DNA from: Pseudoalteromonas sp. MMG010
GTDB lineage: Bacteria; Pseudomonadota; Gammaproteobacteria; Enterobacterales; Alteromonadaceae
Direction of reading: 5' to 3'
Assembly (NCBI RefSeq): GCF_018100905.1
Contig: NZ_JAGJEG010000006.1
Coordinates: 62,001-126,000, forward strand
Length of the DNA: 64,000 bases
Part shown: piece after piece, positions 29,008 to 45,463 of the stretch
Layout of the letters: every line of letters starts with the position of its first letter
Position numbering within the stretch: position 1 is the first letter of the stretch
Notes under the pieces: model-generated
Database searches by the model: none
Told to the model about the DNA's origin: nothing
Seen by the model: the letters and a program-made list of their open reading frames with translations, nothing else
Translations under genes and position numbers: made by a program

Positions 29008-30681
29008 ATGTTAATTGGTTTAGAAATAAAAAACTTTGCAATTGTAAATTCACTCAGCACTGAGTGGCATAGCGGTATGACCGCAATAACAGGTGAAACC
29101 GGCGCTGGTAAATCTATTGCAATCGATGCACTATCACTGTGCTTAGGTGAACGCGCAGATGCCTCTGCAGTGCGTCCTGGTGCAAACCAAGCAGAAGTAT
29201 GTGCTCGGTTTGATTTATCATCCCTTGCATTAGCACAAGCGTTTTTAAGTAAACATTTATTAAACACCGAAGACAATGAATGTTTATTACGCCGTGTAGT
29301 ATGTAGCAATGGCCGTAGTAAAAGCTATATTAATGGGAGCGCTGTAACCGCCGCACAATTAAAAGAACTAAGCCAACATTTGGTGTCTATCCATGGCCAG
29401 CATGCCCATCAACACTTATTAAAATCCGAGCACCAACTCCAATTACTTGATGCCTACGCAGGACACAATAAGTTAGTTGAGAATGTAAAAGATAGCTATA
29501 AGCACTTAGCTAAATTAAAAAAAGAATATACGACCGTTGAGCAACAACAACAGCAACAAGCCGCGCAAAAACAATTATTAGAATATCAAGTTGCTGAATT
29601 AGATGAGTTTGCGATACAAAATGGTGAATTTGAAAAAATAGAAGCTGAGCATTATAAGTTAAGCAATAGCCAAAGCATCTTACAATCTTGTCAAAATGAG
29701 CTACAAACCTTATTTGAACATGAGCACCAAAGCACCTGCTCTATGTTACAACACAGTGCACAGCAATTTTCGCAGTTGAGTCAATTTGATGAACGACTTG
29801 CGAATGTGGCCACTATGCTTGATCAGGCGGCTGTAGAGGTAGAAGAAGCAAGCCGTGAGATTCGTAGTTTTATTGAGCATGCCGATTTAGACCCATCGCG
29901 CCTTAACGACGTTGAAACAAGGTTAACGGGCATTATGGATTTAGCACGTAAGCACCATATTAAACCCAACGAATTAGCGCAGTTTCATCAAGGAATTAAA
30001 AACGAGCTACTAGCAATTAGCAATAACAATGAGCGGCTAACTCAATTAGAGCACGATATATCGACAGCACAAGAAACTTATAAGGTAAGCGCCCAAAAAC
30101 TTAGCATTAGTAGAAAAAAATACGCGGCTAAATTAAATAAATTAATTAGCCAAAGCATGGCTAACTTATCAATGGAAAATGGCTGCTTTGAAATAGCGTT
30201 ATCAACAGAGCATACCAACACAGCAAATAGTTTAGGAATTGATAGTGTTGCCTTTTTGGTTTCGACTAATCCGGGCCAACCAATGCAGGCATTGCACAAA
30301 GTTGCTTCTGGCGGAGAATTATCTCGTATTAGCTTAGCTATTCAAGTTATTATTGCTCAAAAGGTAACAACTCCCACGCTGATATTTGATGAAGTCGATG
30401 TGGGTATTTCTGGCCCTACTGCCGCCTCTGTGGGTAAACTTTTAAGGCAACTTGGGGTGTCTACACAAGTAATTTGTGTTACTCATTTACCGCAAGTGGC
30501 GAGCAGTGCGCATCAACAATTTTTTGTTACGAAAGAAGTAAACCAAGATCAAACTTTCACGCAAATGCGAGCACTTAACCAAGATGGCCGTGTAAACGAA
30601 ATTGCTAGACTGTTGGCCGGTGATAATATAACTCAATTAGCGAAAGCAAATGCACAAGAGCTTATTATGTCGCATGCATAA
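29008..30681 (+). CDS. recN: DNA repair protein RecN
   Basis: RecN is an SMC-like ATPase that acts in double-strand break repair. The 557-aa chain has Walker A GETGAGKSIAIDAL near the start, the Q-loop region SIHGQHAHQHLL and two coiled-coil arms (Gln-rich around EQQQQQQAAQ). The distal ABC signature is KVASGGELSRISLAIQVI and Walker B is TLIFDEVDVGISG. Two LexA boxes immediately upstream place it in the SOS regulon. A terminator follows. Confidence 0.97.
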   Translation: MLIGLEIKNFAIVNSLSTEWHSGMTAITGETGAGKSIAIDALSLCLGERADASAVRPGANQAEVCARFDLSSLALAQAFLSKHLLNTEDNECLLRRVVCSNGRSKSYINGSAVTAAQLKELSQHLVSIHGQHAHQHLLKSEHQLQLLDAYAGHNKLVENVKDSYKHLAKLKKEYTTVEQQQQQQAAQKQLLEYQVAELDEFAIQNGEFEKIEAEHYKLSNSQSILQSCQNELQTLFEHEHQSTCSMLQHSAQQFSQLSQFDERLANVATMLDQAAVEVEEASREIRSFIEHADLDPSRLNDVETRLTGIMDLARKHHIKPNELAQFHQGIKNELLAISNNNERLTQLEHDISTAQETYKVSAQKLSISRKKYAAKLNKLISQSMANLSMENGCFEIALSTEHTNTANSLGIDSVAFLVSTNPGQPMQALHKVASGGELSRISLAIQVIIAQKVTTPTLIFDEVDVGISGPTAASVGKLLRQLGVSTQVICVTHLPQVASSAHQQFFVTKEVNQDQTFTQMRALNQDGRVNEIARLLAGDNITQLAKANAQELIMSHA

Positions 30682-30735
30682 ATTTAAGTAATACATAGGG
30701 TATGTAAACACTGAGTTTTTAATGCCTAGTACAAT

Positions 30736-30760
30736 AAACCTGCTTATAAGCAGGTTTTTT
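30736..30760 (+). terminator. recN terminator
   Basis: Stem AAACCTGCTTA / TAAGCAGGTTT followed by a T-run. The rest of the 334-bp gap to gltD (30682-31015) holds no gene that I can see, only this and the gltD terminator. Confidence 0.85.
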
Positions 30761-30964
30761 ACTTTATTAAAGTAACAAATAAAGTATCGCCGTTTGTTTA
30801 AACGTTGTAATTGTTAGAGGTTAGCAAAACTACTCCACAGCGATTATTAATACACTCTACACATTATTAGAGGCTTTGTGATTAACCTGCGATGTTTATG
30901 TACCGATAATTTTAATACGGGAAAAGACACTTTAATAAAAAAGAAACAATAAATTTAGCAAACA

Positions 30965-30994
30965 AAAAAGGCAAACGTATACGTTTGCCTTTTT
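30965..30994 (-). terminator. gltBD terminator
   Basis: A perfect 30-bp palindrome: arm AAAAAGGCAAACGTA and its complement with no spacer, ending in a T-run on the minus strand, 22 bp past the gltD stop. Confidence 0.9.
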
Positions 30995-31015
30995 GAAGTA
31001 TTAACTGACTTAAAG

Positions 31016-36897
<5,882 letters not shown>

Positions 36898-36979
36898 AGA
36901 CCCCTCCCCTTGCTGCACTATTAGCGTTAATGAACTGCTCGACGATTTGCTAACAGACGGTCAAAATTATCCTCTATCT

Positions 36980-37016
36980 ATTATAGAGTCAATAGATGTT
37001 TGAATATATATTCACA
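36980..37016 (-). promoter_or_regulatory. gltB promoter -10 with overlapping ARG box
   Basis: A minus-strand TATAAT (36980-36985) lies 83 bp upstream of the gltB start. The 18-mer TTTGAATATATATTCACA (36999-37016) matches the ArgR consensus WNTGAATWWWWATTCANW perfectly and covers the expected -35 position. A partial copy (TTGAATATTTTTCAC, 37020-37034) follows about two helical turns further on, as in tandem ArgR sites. Confidence 0.7.
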
Positions 37017-37091
37017 CCCTTGAATATTTTTCACTTGTGTAAAAGTTCATATTTTGTGTCATTTTTTTAACATTTACCCCATATTTTACAT

Positions 37092-37125
37092 TTATTAAAT
37101 ATGACACAGGTGTCATATTTAATAA
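37092..37125. repeat. 34-bp palindrome upstream of gltB
   Basis: Perfect 16-bp arms around a 2-bp centre, core ATGACACAGGTGTCAT extended by AT-rich flanks (TTATTAA). It lacks the features of a terminator and looks like an operator for a dimeric regulator. It lies between two ARG boxes. Confidence 0.75.
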
Positions 37126-37183
37126 GTTGTAAAAACAACACAAGCAAAAAGCCTAGTTAACGTAAACGTTAATTGAATTATTT

Positions 37184-37201
37184 AGTGAATAATTATTCAG
37201 C
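37184..37201. promoter_or_regulatory. Second ARG-box-like site in the gltB upstream region
   Basis: AGTGAATAATTATTCAGC matches TGAATWWWWATTCA exactly, with one mismatch in the outer W. It is 185 bp from the first box, centre to centre. A TTAACGT/ACGTTAA inverted repeat (37157-37172) lies beside it. Beyond this, the 0.7-kb gap 36898-37613 contains no gene that I can see. Confidence 0.6.
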
Positions 37202-37539
37202 TGTATGATTTATATTCTTGCTACAGTACCGTAATAAAGCCTTACTGTTTGCTTAATAAACCTTAATAAATGCGGGCAATTAGAATAGTAACTCTTTATC
37301 TCGCATTAAACTAATTTTTGACTACGAGCTAATTCATGCATAAATATAAACGGTAAGGTTATTTTTTGCATAGATTACGCATGTATTTATTTTAACTTAC
37401 TCTCCCGCGCAAGCAATACAGCTGGACAAAAGTGTATAGATAATAAGCGAGAGCGATTACATGTAAAAAGGTTTATAAACGTAGAATGGTTACTATGATT
37501 ATTGAGAAGTATGAGTTGGGCGTGTAATAAAAGTACATA

Positions 37540-37570
37540 AAAAAGGCCTGGCGTTTTATACCAAGCCTTT
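37540..37570 (-). terminator. grxD terminator
   Basis: Minus-strand stem AAAGGCTTGG / CCAGGCCTTT (one G-T type mismatch) with a 9-nt loop, followed by six Ts. Confidence 0.75.
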
Positions 37571-37613
37571 CATTAAAACCGTCAACCTATTAAAGGTTAA
37601 AGAAACAAGACGA

Positions 37614-37952
37614 TTATTCTGCGTCTGCTTCTTTATATTTAGCAGCTGTTTCGGTGATTAATGGCTGTAGTTCGCCACGCTGAAACATTTCGATGATAAT
37701 ATCACAACCACCGATTAACTCACCTTCAATCCATAATTGTGGAAACGTAGGCCAGTTAGCGTATGCAGGAAGTTCAGCTCGAATATCAGGATTAAGTAAA
37801 ATATCAACATAAGCAAATGGTTCACCGCATGACATAAGCGCTTGAGATGCTTGTGAAGAAAAACCACAATTTGGTAACTTAGGTGAGCCTTTCATATAAA
37901 GAATAATTGGATTTTCAGAAATCTGCTGTTTAATTTTATCAATGGTTTCCAT
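37614..37952 (-). CDS. grxD: Monothiol glutaredoxin Grx4
   Basis: Grx4-type proteins bind 2Fe-2S clusters and help deliver them and sense iron. The 112-aa sequence has the monothiol CGFS active site (PNCGFSSQASQAL), the cluster/glutathione region NWPTFPQLWIEGELIGGCDI and a preceding ILYMKGSPKLP. Length is as in E. coli GrxD. It is divergent from sodB with about 270 bp between them. Confidence 0.95.
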   Translation of the reverse strand: METIDKIKQQISENPIILYMKGSPKLPNCGFSSQASQALMSCGEPFAYVDILLNPDIRAELPAYANWPTFPQLWIEGELIGGCDIIIEMFQRGELQPLITETAAKYKEADAE

Positions 37953-38219
37953 CTACAACCTCAAAGTAACGATATCTTTTATAAGTCTGTGCCTTGAAAA
38001 AACTTCAATGTGGCCACAACTCTATATTTAAGTGGGCAAAGTACGCCGCAATAAAATAGTCTTTCGCAAAGGCATTGCTGTTTGCTAAAACTTGAGTAAA
38101 ATACTCAACAATTATAGTAACACTATAATCCCATTTGGTATAGGTAAGCGATTAACCGTTATATCATTACTTATACCTTTATATGGACTTTTAACCAAAA
38201 TAAGATTGGAGCTAAAAAA

Positions 38220-38801
38220 ATGGCATTTGAACTACCGTCACTACCATATGCAATTGATGCACTTGAGCCACATATTTCAAAAGAAACGCTTGAGTTTCAC
38301 CATGGCAAGCACCACAACACTTACGTAGTTAAACTTAACGGTTTAATCCCAGGTACTGAGTTTGAAAATAAATCTCTAGAAGAGATCGTATGTTCATCTG
38401 AAGGTGGCGTATTTAATAATGCAGCTCAGATTTGGAACCATACTTTTTACTGGAACAGCCTTTCTCCAAATGGCGGCGGTGAACCAACTGGCGCTATTGC
38501 TGATGCAATCAATGCAAAATGGGGTTCATTCGAAGATTTTAAAGCAGCATTAAACGATAAAGCAGTGAACAACTTTGGTTCTAGCTGGACGTGGTTAGTA
38601 AAATTAGCAGACGGTACACTAGATATCGTTAATACATCTAATGCAGCAACGCCACTTACAGATGAGGGCGTAACGCCAATCTTAACTGTAGATTTATGGG
38701 AACATGCATACTACATCGATTACCGTAACGTGCGTCCAGATTACTTAAAAGGTTTCTGGTCACTTGTTAACTGGGAATTTGCAAACGCAAACTTCGCATA
38801 A
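38220..38801 (+). CDS. sodB: Superoxide dismutase [Fe]
   Basis: SodB converts superoxide to peroxide and oxygen in the cytoplasm. The 193-aa protein shows the metal ligands in order: His in [14 protein letters not shown], His in [11 protein letters not shown], and Asp and His in [14 protein letters not shown]. The iron-type signature includes [10 protein letters not shown] and [17 protein letters not shown] precedes the ATG. It sits beside grxD, in keeping with an iron/oxidative stress theme. Confidence 0.96.
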   Translation: MAFELPSLPYAIDALEPHISKETLEFHHGKHHNTYVVKLNGLIPGTEFENKSLEEIVCSSEGGVFNNAAQIWNHTFYWNSLSPNGGGEPTGAIADAINAKWGSFEDFKAALNDKAVNNFGSSWTWLVKLADGTLDIVNTSNAATPLTDEGVTPILTVDLWEHAYYIDYRNVRPDYLKGFWSLVNWEFANANFA

Positions 38802-38827
38802 TCAAGTAACTTTAGTGAACTAATTTT

Positions 38828-38850
38828 AAAGACGCTACGGCGTCTTTTTT
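38828..38850 (+). terminator. sodB terminator
   Basis: Stem AAAGACGC / GCGTCTTT closed by a C(UACG)G tetraloop of the very stable UNCG type, followed by a T-run. Confidence 0.9.
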
Positions 38851-39084
38851 ATTGCCTTGTGTATTACATTCATTTCTATAACCCACTCTCATACTGAATA
38901 TTCTTTTATCTTATATTATGTAAAAAACTCTGTAACTTCATTGCTATAAAGCATTAAAGCGTTTTACACTGAATTGTCCTTTAAGTAAAAATAGACTAGA
39001 TTATTACAGCAGATAAGTATTTATTATTGTGTTACCTCAGTCTTTATTGATGTAATACTCAGTTACCAACAACGAGTGAGTAAA

Positions 39085-39966
39085 ATGAATAATAAAAAAT
39101 TACTGGTTATCATCGACTCGGTAGAATTCGCTAAAACAGCCTTGTTACACGCCAAAACAAAAGCAATAAAAGAAAATAAATCCATCGATATTGCAGCCTT
39201 TGACTATGAAGAAACAGGTAATATTTTATTCAGCCTAGAGCCACAGCAGCAATTAAAAATACAGCAAAGCAAGCTCAGTGAATTACAAGTGAGCTTAATG
39301 CCGTTAATTGATGAAGTGCTTGGAGAGTGTGAGTATGATTTTCAAACTCTTTGGCATGAAAACCCTGTTGAATGGCTAAACGAACAAGTAAACGTTCAAA
39401 GCTACGAGGTTGTAATAAAAACCCGACACATTGATGAGCACCAACAATTTAATGACCTAGATTGGCAGTTAATTCGTTTTAGTCCTATTCCTTTATACTT
39501 GGCCGCCGACAATAAATGGCGAAATACCAGCAATGTCCTTGCTGCACTCGATTTAGGTAGTAAAGACGACGCTAAATGCGCACTAAACGAAGTAATAATA
39601 GAGCAAGCAAAACGCTACGCTGCTAGCGAAAAGTGCAAGCTTCACACATGTTACACTGTACATGTGTCACCTTTATTACGTGATTTAGGCATAGTGTTTT
39701 CTGATGAGCAAGTCGTTAATGCCTTTGACAAACTGCCAGAAAAACAAAAAGATTTAATACTCTCACATAACATAAAAGAACAGCTAGAGATTAAAGCAGG
39801 GATTGCAGAGCAAGTAATACCTAGCTTAGCGGCTAAATACGATGCAAACCTGGTAATTATAGGCGCAGTGAAACGCTCAAGTATCAAAAGTAAGTTAATT
39901 GGTAATACCGCAGAAAAGGTAATGCGTCTACTCAAAACAGATTTACTGATATTACCGCCGGTATAA
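39085..39966 (+). CDS. Tandem-domain universal stress protein (UspE-like)
   Basis: The 293-aa protein has two Usp domains: residues about 1-145 (KKLLVIIDSVEFAKTALLHA) and about 150-293. The second ends with the ATP-binding-type VIIGAVKRSSIKSKLIGNTA and EKVMRLLKTDLLIL. The layout matches UspE of E. coli, linked to stress survival and adhesion. The ATG at 39085 follows GAGTGAG; an upstream GTG (39076) has no ribosome-binding site. Confidence 0.82.
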   Translation: MNNKKLLVIIDSVEFAKTALLHAKTKAIKENKSIDIAAFDYEETGNILFSLEPQQQLKIQQSKLSELQVSLMPLIDEVLGECEYDFQTLWHENPVEWLNEQVNVQSYEVVIKTRHIDEHQQFNDLDWQLIRFSPIPLYLAADNKWRNTSNVLAALDLGSKDDAKCALNEVIIEQAKRYAASEKCKLHTCYTVHVSPLLRDLGIVFSDEQVVNAFDKLPEKQKDLILSHNIKEQLEIKAGIAEQVIPSLAAKYDANLVIIGAVKRSSIKSKLIGNTAEKVMRLLKTDLLILPPV

Positions 39967-39968
39967 AT

Positions 39969-39996
39969 AAAAAATGACGCCTAAGCGTCATTTTTT
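39969..39996. terminator. Convergent terminator
   Basis: Perfect stem AAAAAATGACGC / GCGTCATTTTTT with loop CTAA. It overlaps the last codons of the diguanylate cyclase gene and serves the stress-protein gene on the plus strand. Confidence 0.88.
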
Positions 39997-40955
39997 ATTA
40001 ACTCATTATAATCAGTTACTTTATTTCGCCCATTATTTTTTGAATAATACAACGCTTTGTCAGCCGCTTCTATCCAGCGCTCGTGATCAGAAAAGTTTCT
40101 ACAAACACAGGCAAACCCAATACTGATTGTTAAATTAACTTCAATCCCTTTGTAGTTAATCGGCGTTTGTGCAACCAGTGCTCTTAAACGTTCAGCAAAT
40201 ATCGCGGCACCGACGCTATCGGTATCAAGTAATGTAATAACAAACTCTTCGCCGCCATATCGTCCTGCAGTATCGGTTTCACGAAGCGTTGTTTTTAATA
40301 ACTGAGATAGTTGACGCAGTGCCTCATCACCACAACCATGACCATATTCATCGTTTATTTTTTTAAAATAATCGATATCAAAAATAATTAAACTGCTATG
40401 GCCTGAATTTCGCCTGATACGTAAAAACTCTTGTCGTAATTCGGCTTCCCAGTGCCCTCGCGTTGATAGCTGAGTTAAGCTATCTGTTTGACTCATTGTC
40501 TCTAGTTGATGATTTAATTCTTTTAATTCTTTTTTATTAACTGCAACGTCGGTGACGTCGTAAATAATAATGCAAATATGCTCAACTTCTCCACGCATAT
40601 TAGTTAACGGAATAAAGGTTGCATTTTGATACATAAAATCCGCTTTACCCGTGATCGGCCGATAATTCTTAAACCTAAAAATATAGGCTTGTTGTTCCCA
40701 TATTGTAAATGTACGATTTTTTAGCACAAATACCGGATCGGCTTTACTTTTAAACCACTTTTCGTCAATGCTCGGAAATAAATTAAAAATATTTTTTTCT
40801 TTTACCGCGCTCGGTAATAACCCAGAATGGTTTTCCATAAAGCCATTCCAAACACAAACCTGATAATTTTTATCAAGTACAACTAAACCTACGTCTACGG
40901 TATTAAACATATCCATAAGCCAGTGTATTTCATTCATTTGTAGATCATCTGACAT
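39981..40955 (-). CDS. PAS-GGDEF diguanylate cyclase
   Basis: Predicted to make cyclic di-GMP. The 324-aa protein has an N-terminal PAS-like sensor (LMDMFNTVDVGLVVLDKNYQ), a linker helix and a GGDEF domain. The domain contains DSLTQLSTRGHW, FDIDYFKKINDEYGHGCGDE and the active-site RYGGEEF. An RxxD I-site (RETD) sits exactly five residues before GGEEF, so product inhibition is expected. It follows the response regulator gene by 4 bp and is very likely its output partner. Confidence 0.9.
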   Translation of the reverse strand: MSDDLQMNEIHWLMDMFNTVDVGLVVLDKNYQVCVWNGFMENHSGLLPSAVKEKNIFNLFPSIDEKWFKSKADPVFVLKNRTFTIWEQQAYIFRFKNYRPITGKADFMYQNATFIPLTNMRGEVEHICIIIYDVTDVAVNKKELKELNHQLETMSQTDSLTQLSTRGHWEAELRQEFLRIRRNSGHSSLIIFDIDYFKKINDEYGHGCGDEALRQLSQLLKTTLRETDTAGRYGGEEFVITLLDTDSVGAAIFAERLRALVAQTPINYKGIEVNLTISIGFACVCRNFSDHERWIEAADKALYYSKNNGRNKVTDYNELIKNDA

Positions 40956-40959
40956 GCTT

Positions 40960-41964
40960 TTAGTCTTCTAGTAAGTAAGCCACTTTGTATTTCAGTGTTT
41001 TTAATGAATCTTCGGTAAATAACAGCATTAAATCACAATGTATATCATGGTTTTCAATACCATAGCTAATTTCGATTGCTAAAGTACGTTGCCAACGAGG
41101 TTTATTTGTTTTAACTAACTCACTGACATCTCTATGCTGTCCAAGCACAATAGGATGCCCTTGACTAAAGGTCATATCTAACTGTTTTGAGAGGCCAGTT
41201 AACATAGCACCAATTAAAATATTACTGATATCCATTAAAAGCTCAAGTTCAACTTTATCGTTAATTTCGCCTTCATACTTCATTAACGATGCTATTTCTT
41301 TAAAACTTGAGTCATTAAGTAGCAATAAAGCTTCGCCAGAGACACCGCCCCCAATAAAGCCTTGGCATACACCAGATGTTGACGCATTATTTTCTATTGA
41401 TTGCAGCGCCATATCTAATTCATTAATTTCTAATATATTAACATTAGGAATGGGCAATTCTACAAATACATCTAATAATCTTGCCAGTAAATCGCCTGCT
41501 TGGCCCATCGCAACATTTGTTATTTCTTGATATATATCACGAACATCCGCATCAACTTGCTCTCCAAAAGAGTGGGCTAGTCGTTCTCTTTTAGTATCGT
41601 CTTTAATGCCATGCTGCTCAATAATTTGCGACAGTTTGTCGCTAGAGCATGGCTTTTGAATAAAATCAATGGCTCCTAACTCAGTCACTCTTTCATGAGC
41701 ATTGGGTTGGATGTCACCCGAAACCACCACAGTTATTACTTTTAGCCCGTGTTGTCTTATAGCGGTCAACACTTCGTAGCCATCCATTTGCGGCATATTT
41801 AAATCAAGAAATAAGATTTCAGGTTGATACGATTTTATTTTTTTTAAACAATCAACACCATCACATGCAAACTCAATTGTGATATCCCAATCTTTAGGTA
41901 ATGATCGCGCAAGCTGTTTTCTTGCCAACTTTGAATCATCACAAATTAAAACGGAAACCGCCAT
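40960..41964 (-). CDS. Response regulator with CheC-like output domain
   Basis: A 334-aa protein. The receiver domain (about 1-125) has the DD pair in LICDDSKLARKQL, the phospho-acceptor Asp in ILFLDLNMPQMDGYE, Thr/Ser in VVVSGD and Lys in FIQKPCSS. The C-terminal part carries a CheC/CheX-type motif, ELLMDISNILIGAMLTGLSK, as in chemotaxis phosphatases. It probably couples a phosphorelay to the adjacent diguanylate cyclase. The cognate kinase is not in the window. Confidence 0.85.
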   Translation of the reverse strand: MAVSVLICDDSKLARKQLARSLPKDWDITIEFACDGVDCLKKIKSYQPEILFLDLNMPQMDGYEVLTAIRQHGLKVITVVVSGDIQPNAHERVTELGAIDFIQKPCSSDKLSQIIEQHGIKDDTKRERLAHSFGEQVDADVRDIYQEITNVAMGQAGDLLARLLDVFVELPIPNVNILEINELDMALQSIENNASTSGVCQGFIGGGVSGEALLLLNDSSFKEIASLMKYEGEINDKVELELLMDISNILIGAMLTGLSKQLDMTFSQGHPIVLGQHRDVSELVKTNKPRWQRTLAIEISYGIENHDIHCDLMLLFTEDSLKTLKYKVAYLLED

Positions 41965-42055
41965 ATTTTCTCTCTAATTTTTATTGATATATTGGTAACT
42001 GCTAAGCAGTATAATACACTGTACCCTATTACGTTAATTTAAAAGGGAATAAACT

Positions 42056-42640
42056 ATGCTCAGAATATTTATTTTGGGTCTCAACGTATTATGCTCATCT
42101 TTATTTGCCTATGAACCCACCATTAACTCCCTTGATGCTGGTAGTGTATCCGTACAAAACAAACCAGTAACCTTATTAGGCCAAGGAGTAAAAGTGGGCA
42201 CTCAAGCACCTAACTTTAAACTCGTCGATCGTTTATTTTCACCCATCACACTGAGTCATTATAAAGGGCGTGCTTTATTACTCAGCACAGTACCTAGTTT
42301 AGACACTGGGGTGTGTAAATTACAAACAAAAAGTTTTAATAATACCGTAGCCGAAAAATTTCCAAACATTACAATTTTGAGTATAAGTACAGACTTACCA
42401 TTTGCTCAGAGGCATTTTTGTGACACGCAGAGTCTAGAGAATGTAACGATACTCTCTGATTCTGTTTGGCGAGACGTTGGCGATAAATTTGGTTTGATCA
42501 TACAAGGAATGGGACTTTTAACCCGCGCTGTATTTATTTTAGATAAAGAACATAAAATTATTTATAAACAAATCGTTGATGATTTATCTCATGAACCAGA
42601 CTACCCAAAGATATTTAATGTATTAGAAAACTTACAGTAA
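42056..42640 (+). CDS. tpx: Thiol peroxidase Tpx, exported form
   Basis: Tpx reduces peroxides with a two-cysteine mechanism. The peroxidatic Cys lies in VPSLDTGVCKLQT and the resolving Cys in LPFAQRHFC. The N-terminal NKPVTLLGQGVKVGTQAPNF and the C-terminal YKQIVDDLSHEPDYPKIF are typical. At 194 aa it is about 25 residues longer than cytoplasmic Tpx; the extra part is a signal peptide (MLRIFILGLNVLCSSLFA), so it should act in the periplasm. Confidence 0.92.
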   Translation: MLRIFILGLNVLCSSLFAYEPTINSLDAGSVSVQNKPVTLLGQGVKVGTQAPNFKLVDRLFSPITLSHYKGRALLLSTVPSLDTGVCKLQTKSFNNTVAEKFPNITILSISTDLPFAQRHFCDTQSLENVTILSDSVWRDVGDKFGLIIQGMGLLTRAVFILDKEHKIIYKQIVDDLSHEPDYPKIFNVLENLQ

Positions 42641-42644
42641 ATAA

Positions 42645-42668
42645 AAAAACCGCTTAAAAGCGGTTTTT
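42645..42668 (+). terminator. tpx terminator
   Basis: Stem AAAAACCGC / GCGGTTTTT with loop TTAAAA, just after the stop codon; adk converges from the other side. Confidence 0.85.
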
Positions 42669-42689
42669 ATTTGCTGTTTTAGCTGTAAA

Positions 42690-43358
<669 letters not shown>

Positions 43359-43439
43359 TTATTTTTAAAAGTGAATTCTTCCACATGCGCTGCAGATACT
43401 CAAGTAACTTATACTAATTGTCTAGTCTATAAGCCATAA

Positions 43440-43465
43440 AAAAAGGAAGCAATCGCTTCCTTTTT
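43440..43465 (-). terminator. htpG terminator
   Basis: Stem AAAAAGGAAGC / GCTTCCTTTTT with loop AATC, 44 bp past the htpG stop. Confidence 0.88.
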
Positions 43466-43508
43466 AATCAACGTGAATGTCACATTGCTTATTTAGTTAC
43501 TATTAAGC

Positions 43509-45422
43509 TTATTTGCTTAAATCAAGCATTAGGGTATTTAAGCGAGTAACAAAACCAGTTGGGTCTTTAAGTGTTCCACGCTCTGCTAATAAAGCTTGAT
43601 CAAGTAATACATGTGACCACTGAGCAAATTTATCTTCATCTTGCTCATCGTTTAAATGTTTAACTAATTGATGCTCTGGATTAAGTTCAAATACAGGCTT
43701 TGCTTCTGGTGCCGCTTGGCCTACCGACTCCATTAACTTTTGCATTTGTGAGCTCATGTCATTTTCATCACTCACAACACATGCCGGTGAATCAGTTAAA
43801 CGATGAGTAAATCGCACTTCTTTTACTTCATCACCTAACGCTGTTTTTATACGTTCGACTAAGCCTGCAACTTCTTTTTCAGACTCTTCTTGCGCTTTTT
43901 TAGTCTCTTCGTCATCTAAATCACCTAAGTCTAAATCGCCTCGAGTGATCGATTGTAATGGTTTTTCAGCAAACTCAGTAAAGTGGCTCATCATCCACTC
44001 ATCAACACGGTCACTCAGTAATAAAACCTCGATCCCTTTTTTGCGGAAAATCTCAAGGTGTGGTGAATTTTTAGCCGCAGTAAACGTATCTGCTACCACA
44101 TAGTAAATTTTGTCTTGGCCTTCGTTCATACGCTCAACGTACTGCTCAAGCGATACATCTTGAGTTTCTGAATCTGTATGCGTAGAAGAGAAACGAAGAA
44201 GTTTTGCGATAGTGTCTTTGTTTGCACTATCTTCTGCCGGGCCTTCTTTGATCACTTGACCAAATTCATTCCAAAATGTTTGGTAATCTTCAGCTTTGTT
44301 TTTAGCCATGCGCTCAAGCATTTTTAGAATACGCGAAGTACAGCCTTTACGGATAGCTTGCGTTACCTTGTTATCTTGTAATATTTCACGCGATACATTA
44401 AGTGGTAAGTCGTTTGAGTCTAAAAGACCTTTTACAAATCGCAGGTAGCTTGGCATAAATTGCTCTGCGTCATCCATAATGAAAACACGTTGAACATAAA
44501 GCTTTAAGCCACTTTGACGTTCACGGTTCCATAAATCAAAAGGTGCTTTTTTAGGGATGTATAATAAGCTGGTGTACTCTGTTTTACCTTCAACTTTGTT
44601 ATGTGCCCAACTTAATGGCTCTTCCCAGTCATGGCTAACGTGCTTGTAAAACTCTTTGTATTCATCAGCTTCAATTTCTGATTTATCGCGAGTCCATAAA
44701 GCTGTTGCACGGTTAATACTTTCCCAGGCACCCGGAACTGCAGGGGTTTTTTCGCCGTCTTCACCTTCTGATTCAGGTACCTCAGGGGTATACATTTCTA
44801 CCGGTGTTGAGATGTGATCTGAATATTTAGTAACGATACTGCGAATTTTATATTCATCCGCAAACTCTTGCTCATCTTCACGAAGATGTAAAATAATATC
44901 AGTACCACGGCCTTCTTTTTCAATTTCTTGTAGCGTGTATTCACCCTCACCTTGTGATTGCCACTCAACGGCGGTTGTTTCACCCGCTTTGCGAGTGCGC
45001 ACAGTAACTAAATCAGCAACAATAAACGCAGAATAAAAACCAACACCAAATTGACCAATTAATTGTGAGTCTTTACTTTGATCGCCAGTTAAGTTTTTGA
45101 AAAATTCAGCGGTACCTGATTTAGCGATAGTCCCTAATGAGCTGATAACTTCATCGCGAGTCATACCAATACCATTATCAGAAATAGTAATTGTATTTGC
45201 TTCTTTATCGGCACTAATACGTACACGTAAATCGGCATCACCTTGATACAACTCACCATCTGACAATGCTAAAAAACGTAATTTGTCCGCTGCATCTGAT
45301 GCATTTGAAACTAACTCACGTAAAAATATTTCTTTATTTGAATAAAGAGAGTGAATCATTAAGTTTAATAATTGTTTTACTTCTGTTTGAAAGCCTAATG
45401 TTTCTTTTTGTGCTGCAGTCAT
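43509..45422 (-). CDS. htpG: Chaperone protein HtpG (Hsp90)
   Basis: Bacterial Hsp90, an ATP-driven folding chaperone. The 637-aa protein has the GHKL ATPase N-domain ([42 protein letters not shown]), the middle domain and the C-terminal dimerisation domain. Only an internal difference from E. coli is seen, a slightly longer acidic linker near residue 220. GGAG precedes the ATG, and a sigma32 promoter lies 42-69 bp upstream. Confidence 0.98.
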   Translation of the reverse strand: MTAAQKETLGFQTEVKQLLNLMIHSLYSNKEIFLRELVSNASDAADKLRFLALSDGELYQGDADLRVRISADKEANTITISDNGIGMTRDEVISSLGTIAKSGTAEFFKNLTGDQSKDSQLIGQFGVGFYSAFIVADLVTVRTRKAGETTAVEWQSQGEGEYTLQEIEKEGRGTDIILHLREDEQEFADEYKIRSIVTKYSDHISTPVEMYTPEVPESEGEDGEKTPAVPGAWESINRATALWTRDKSEIEADEYKEFYKHVSHDWEEPLSWAHNKVEGKTEYTSLLYIPKKAPFDLWNRERQSGLKLYVQRVFIMDDAEQFMPSYLRFVKGLLDSNDLPLNVSREILQDNKVTQAIRKGCTSRILKMLERMAKNKAEDYQTFWNEFGQVIKEGPAEDSANKDTIAKLLRFSSTHTDSETQDVSLEQYVERMNEGQDKIYYVVADTFTAAKNSPHLEIFRKKGIEVLLLSDRVDEWMMSHFTEFAEKPLQSITRGDLDLGDLDDEETKKAQEESEKEVAGLVERIKTALGDEVKEVRFTHRLTDSPACVVSDENDMSSQMQKLMESVGQAAPEAKPVFELNPEHQLVKHLNDEQDEDKFAQWSHVLLDQALLAERGTLKDPTGFVTRLNTLMLDLSK

Positions 45423-45463
45423 TATGTATCTCCAATTTGCAAAGTGTCTGCGTTATGCACTTA

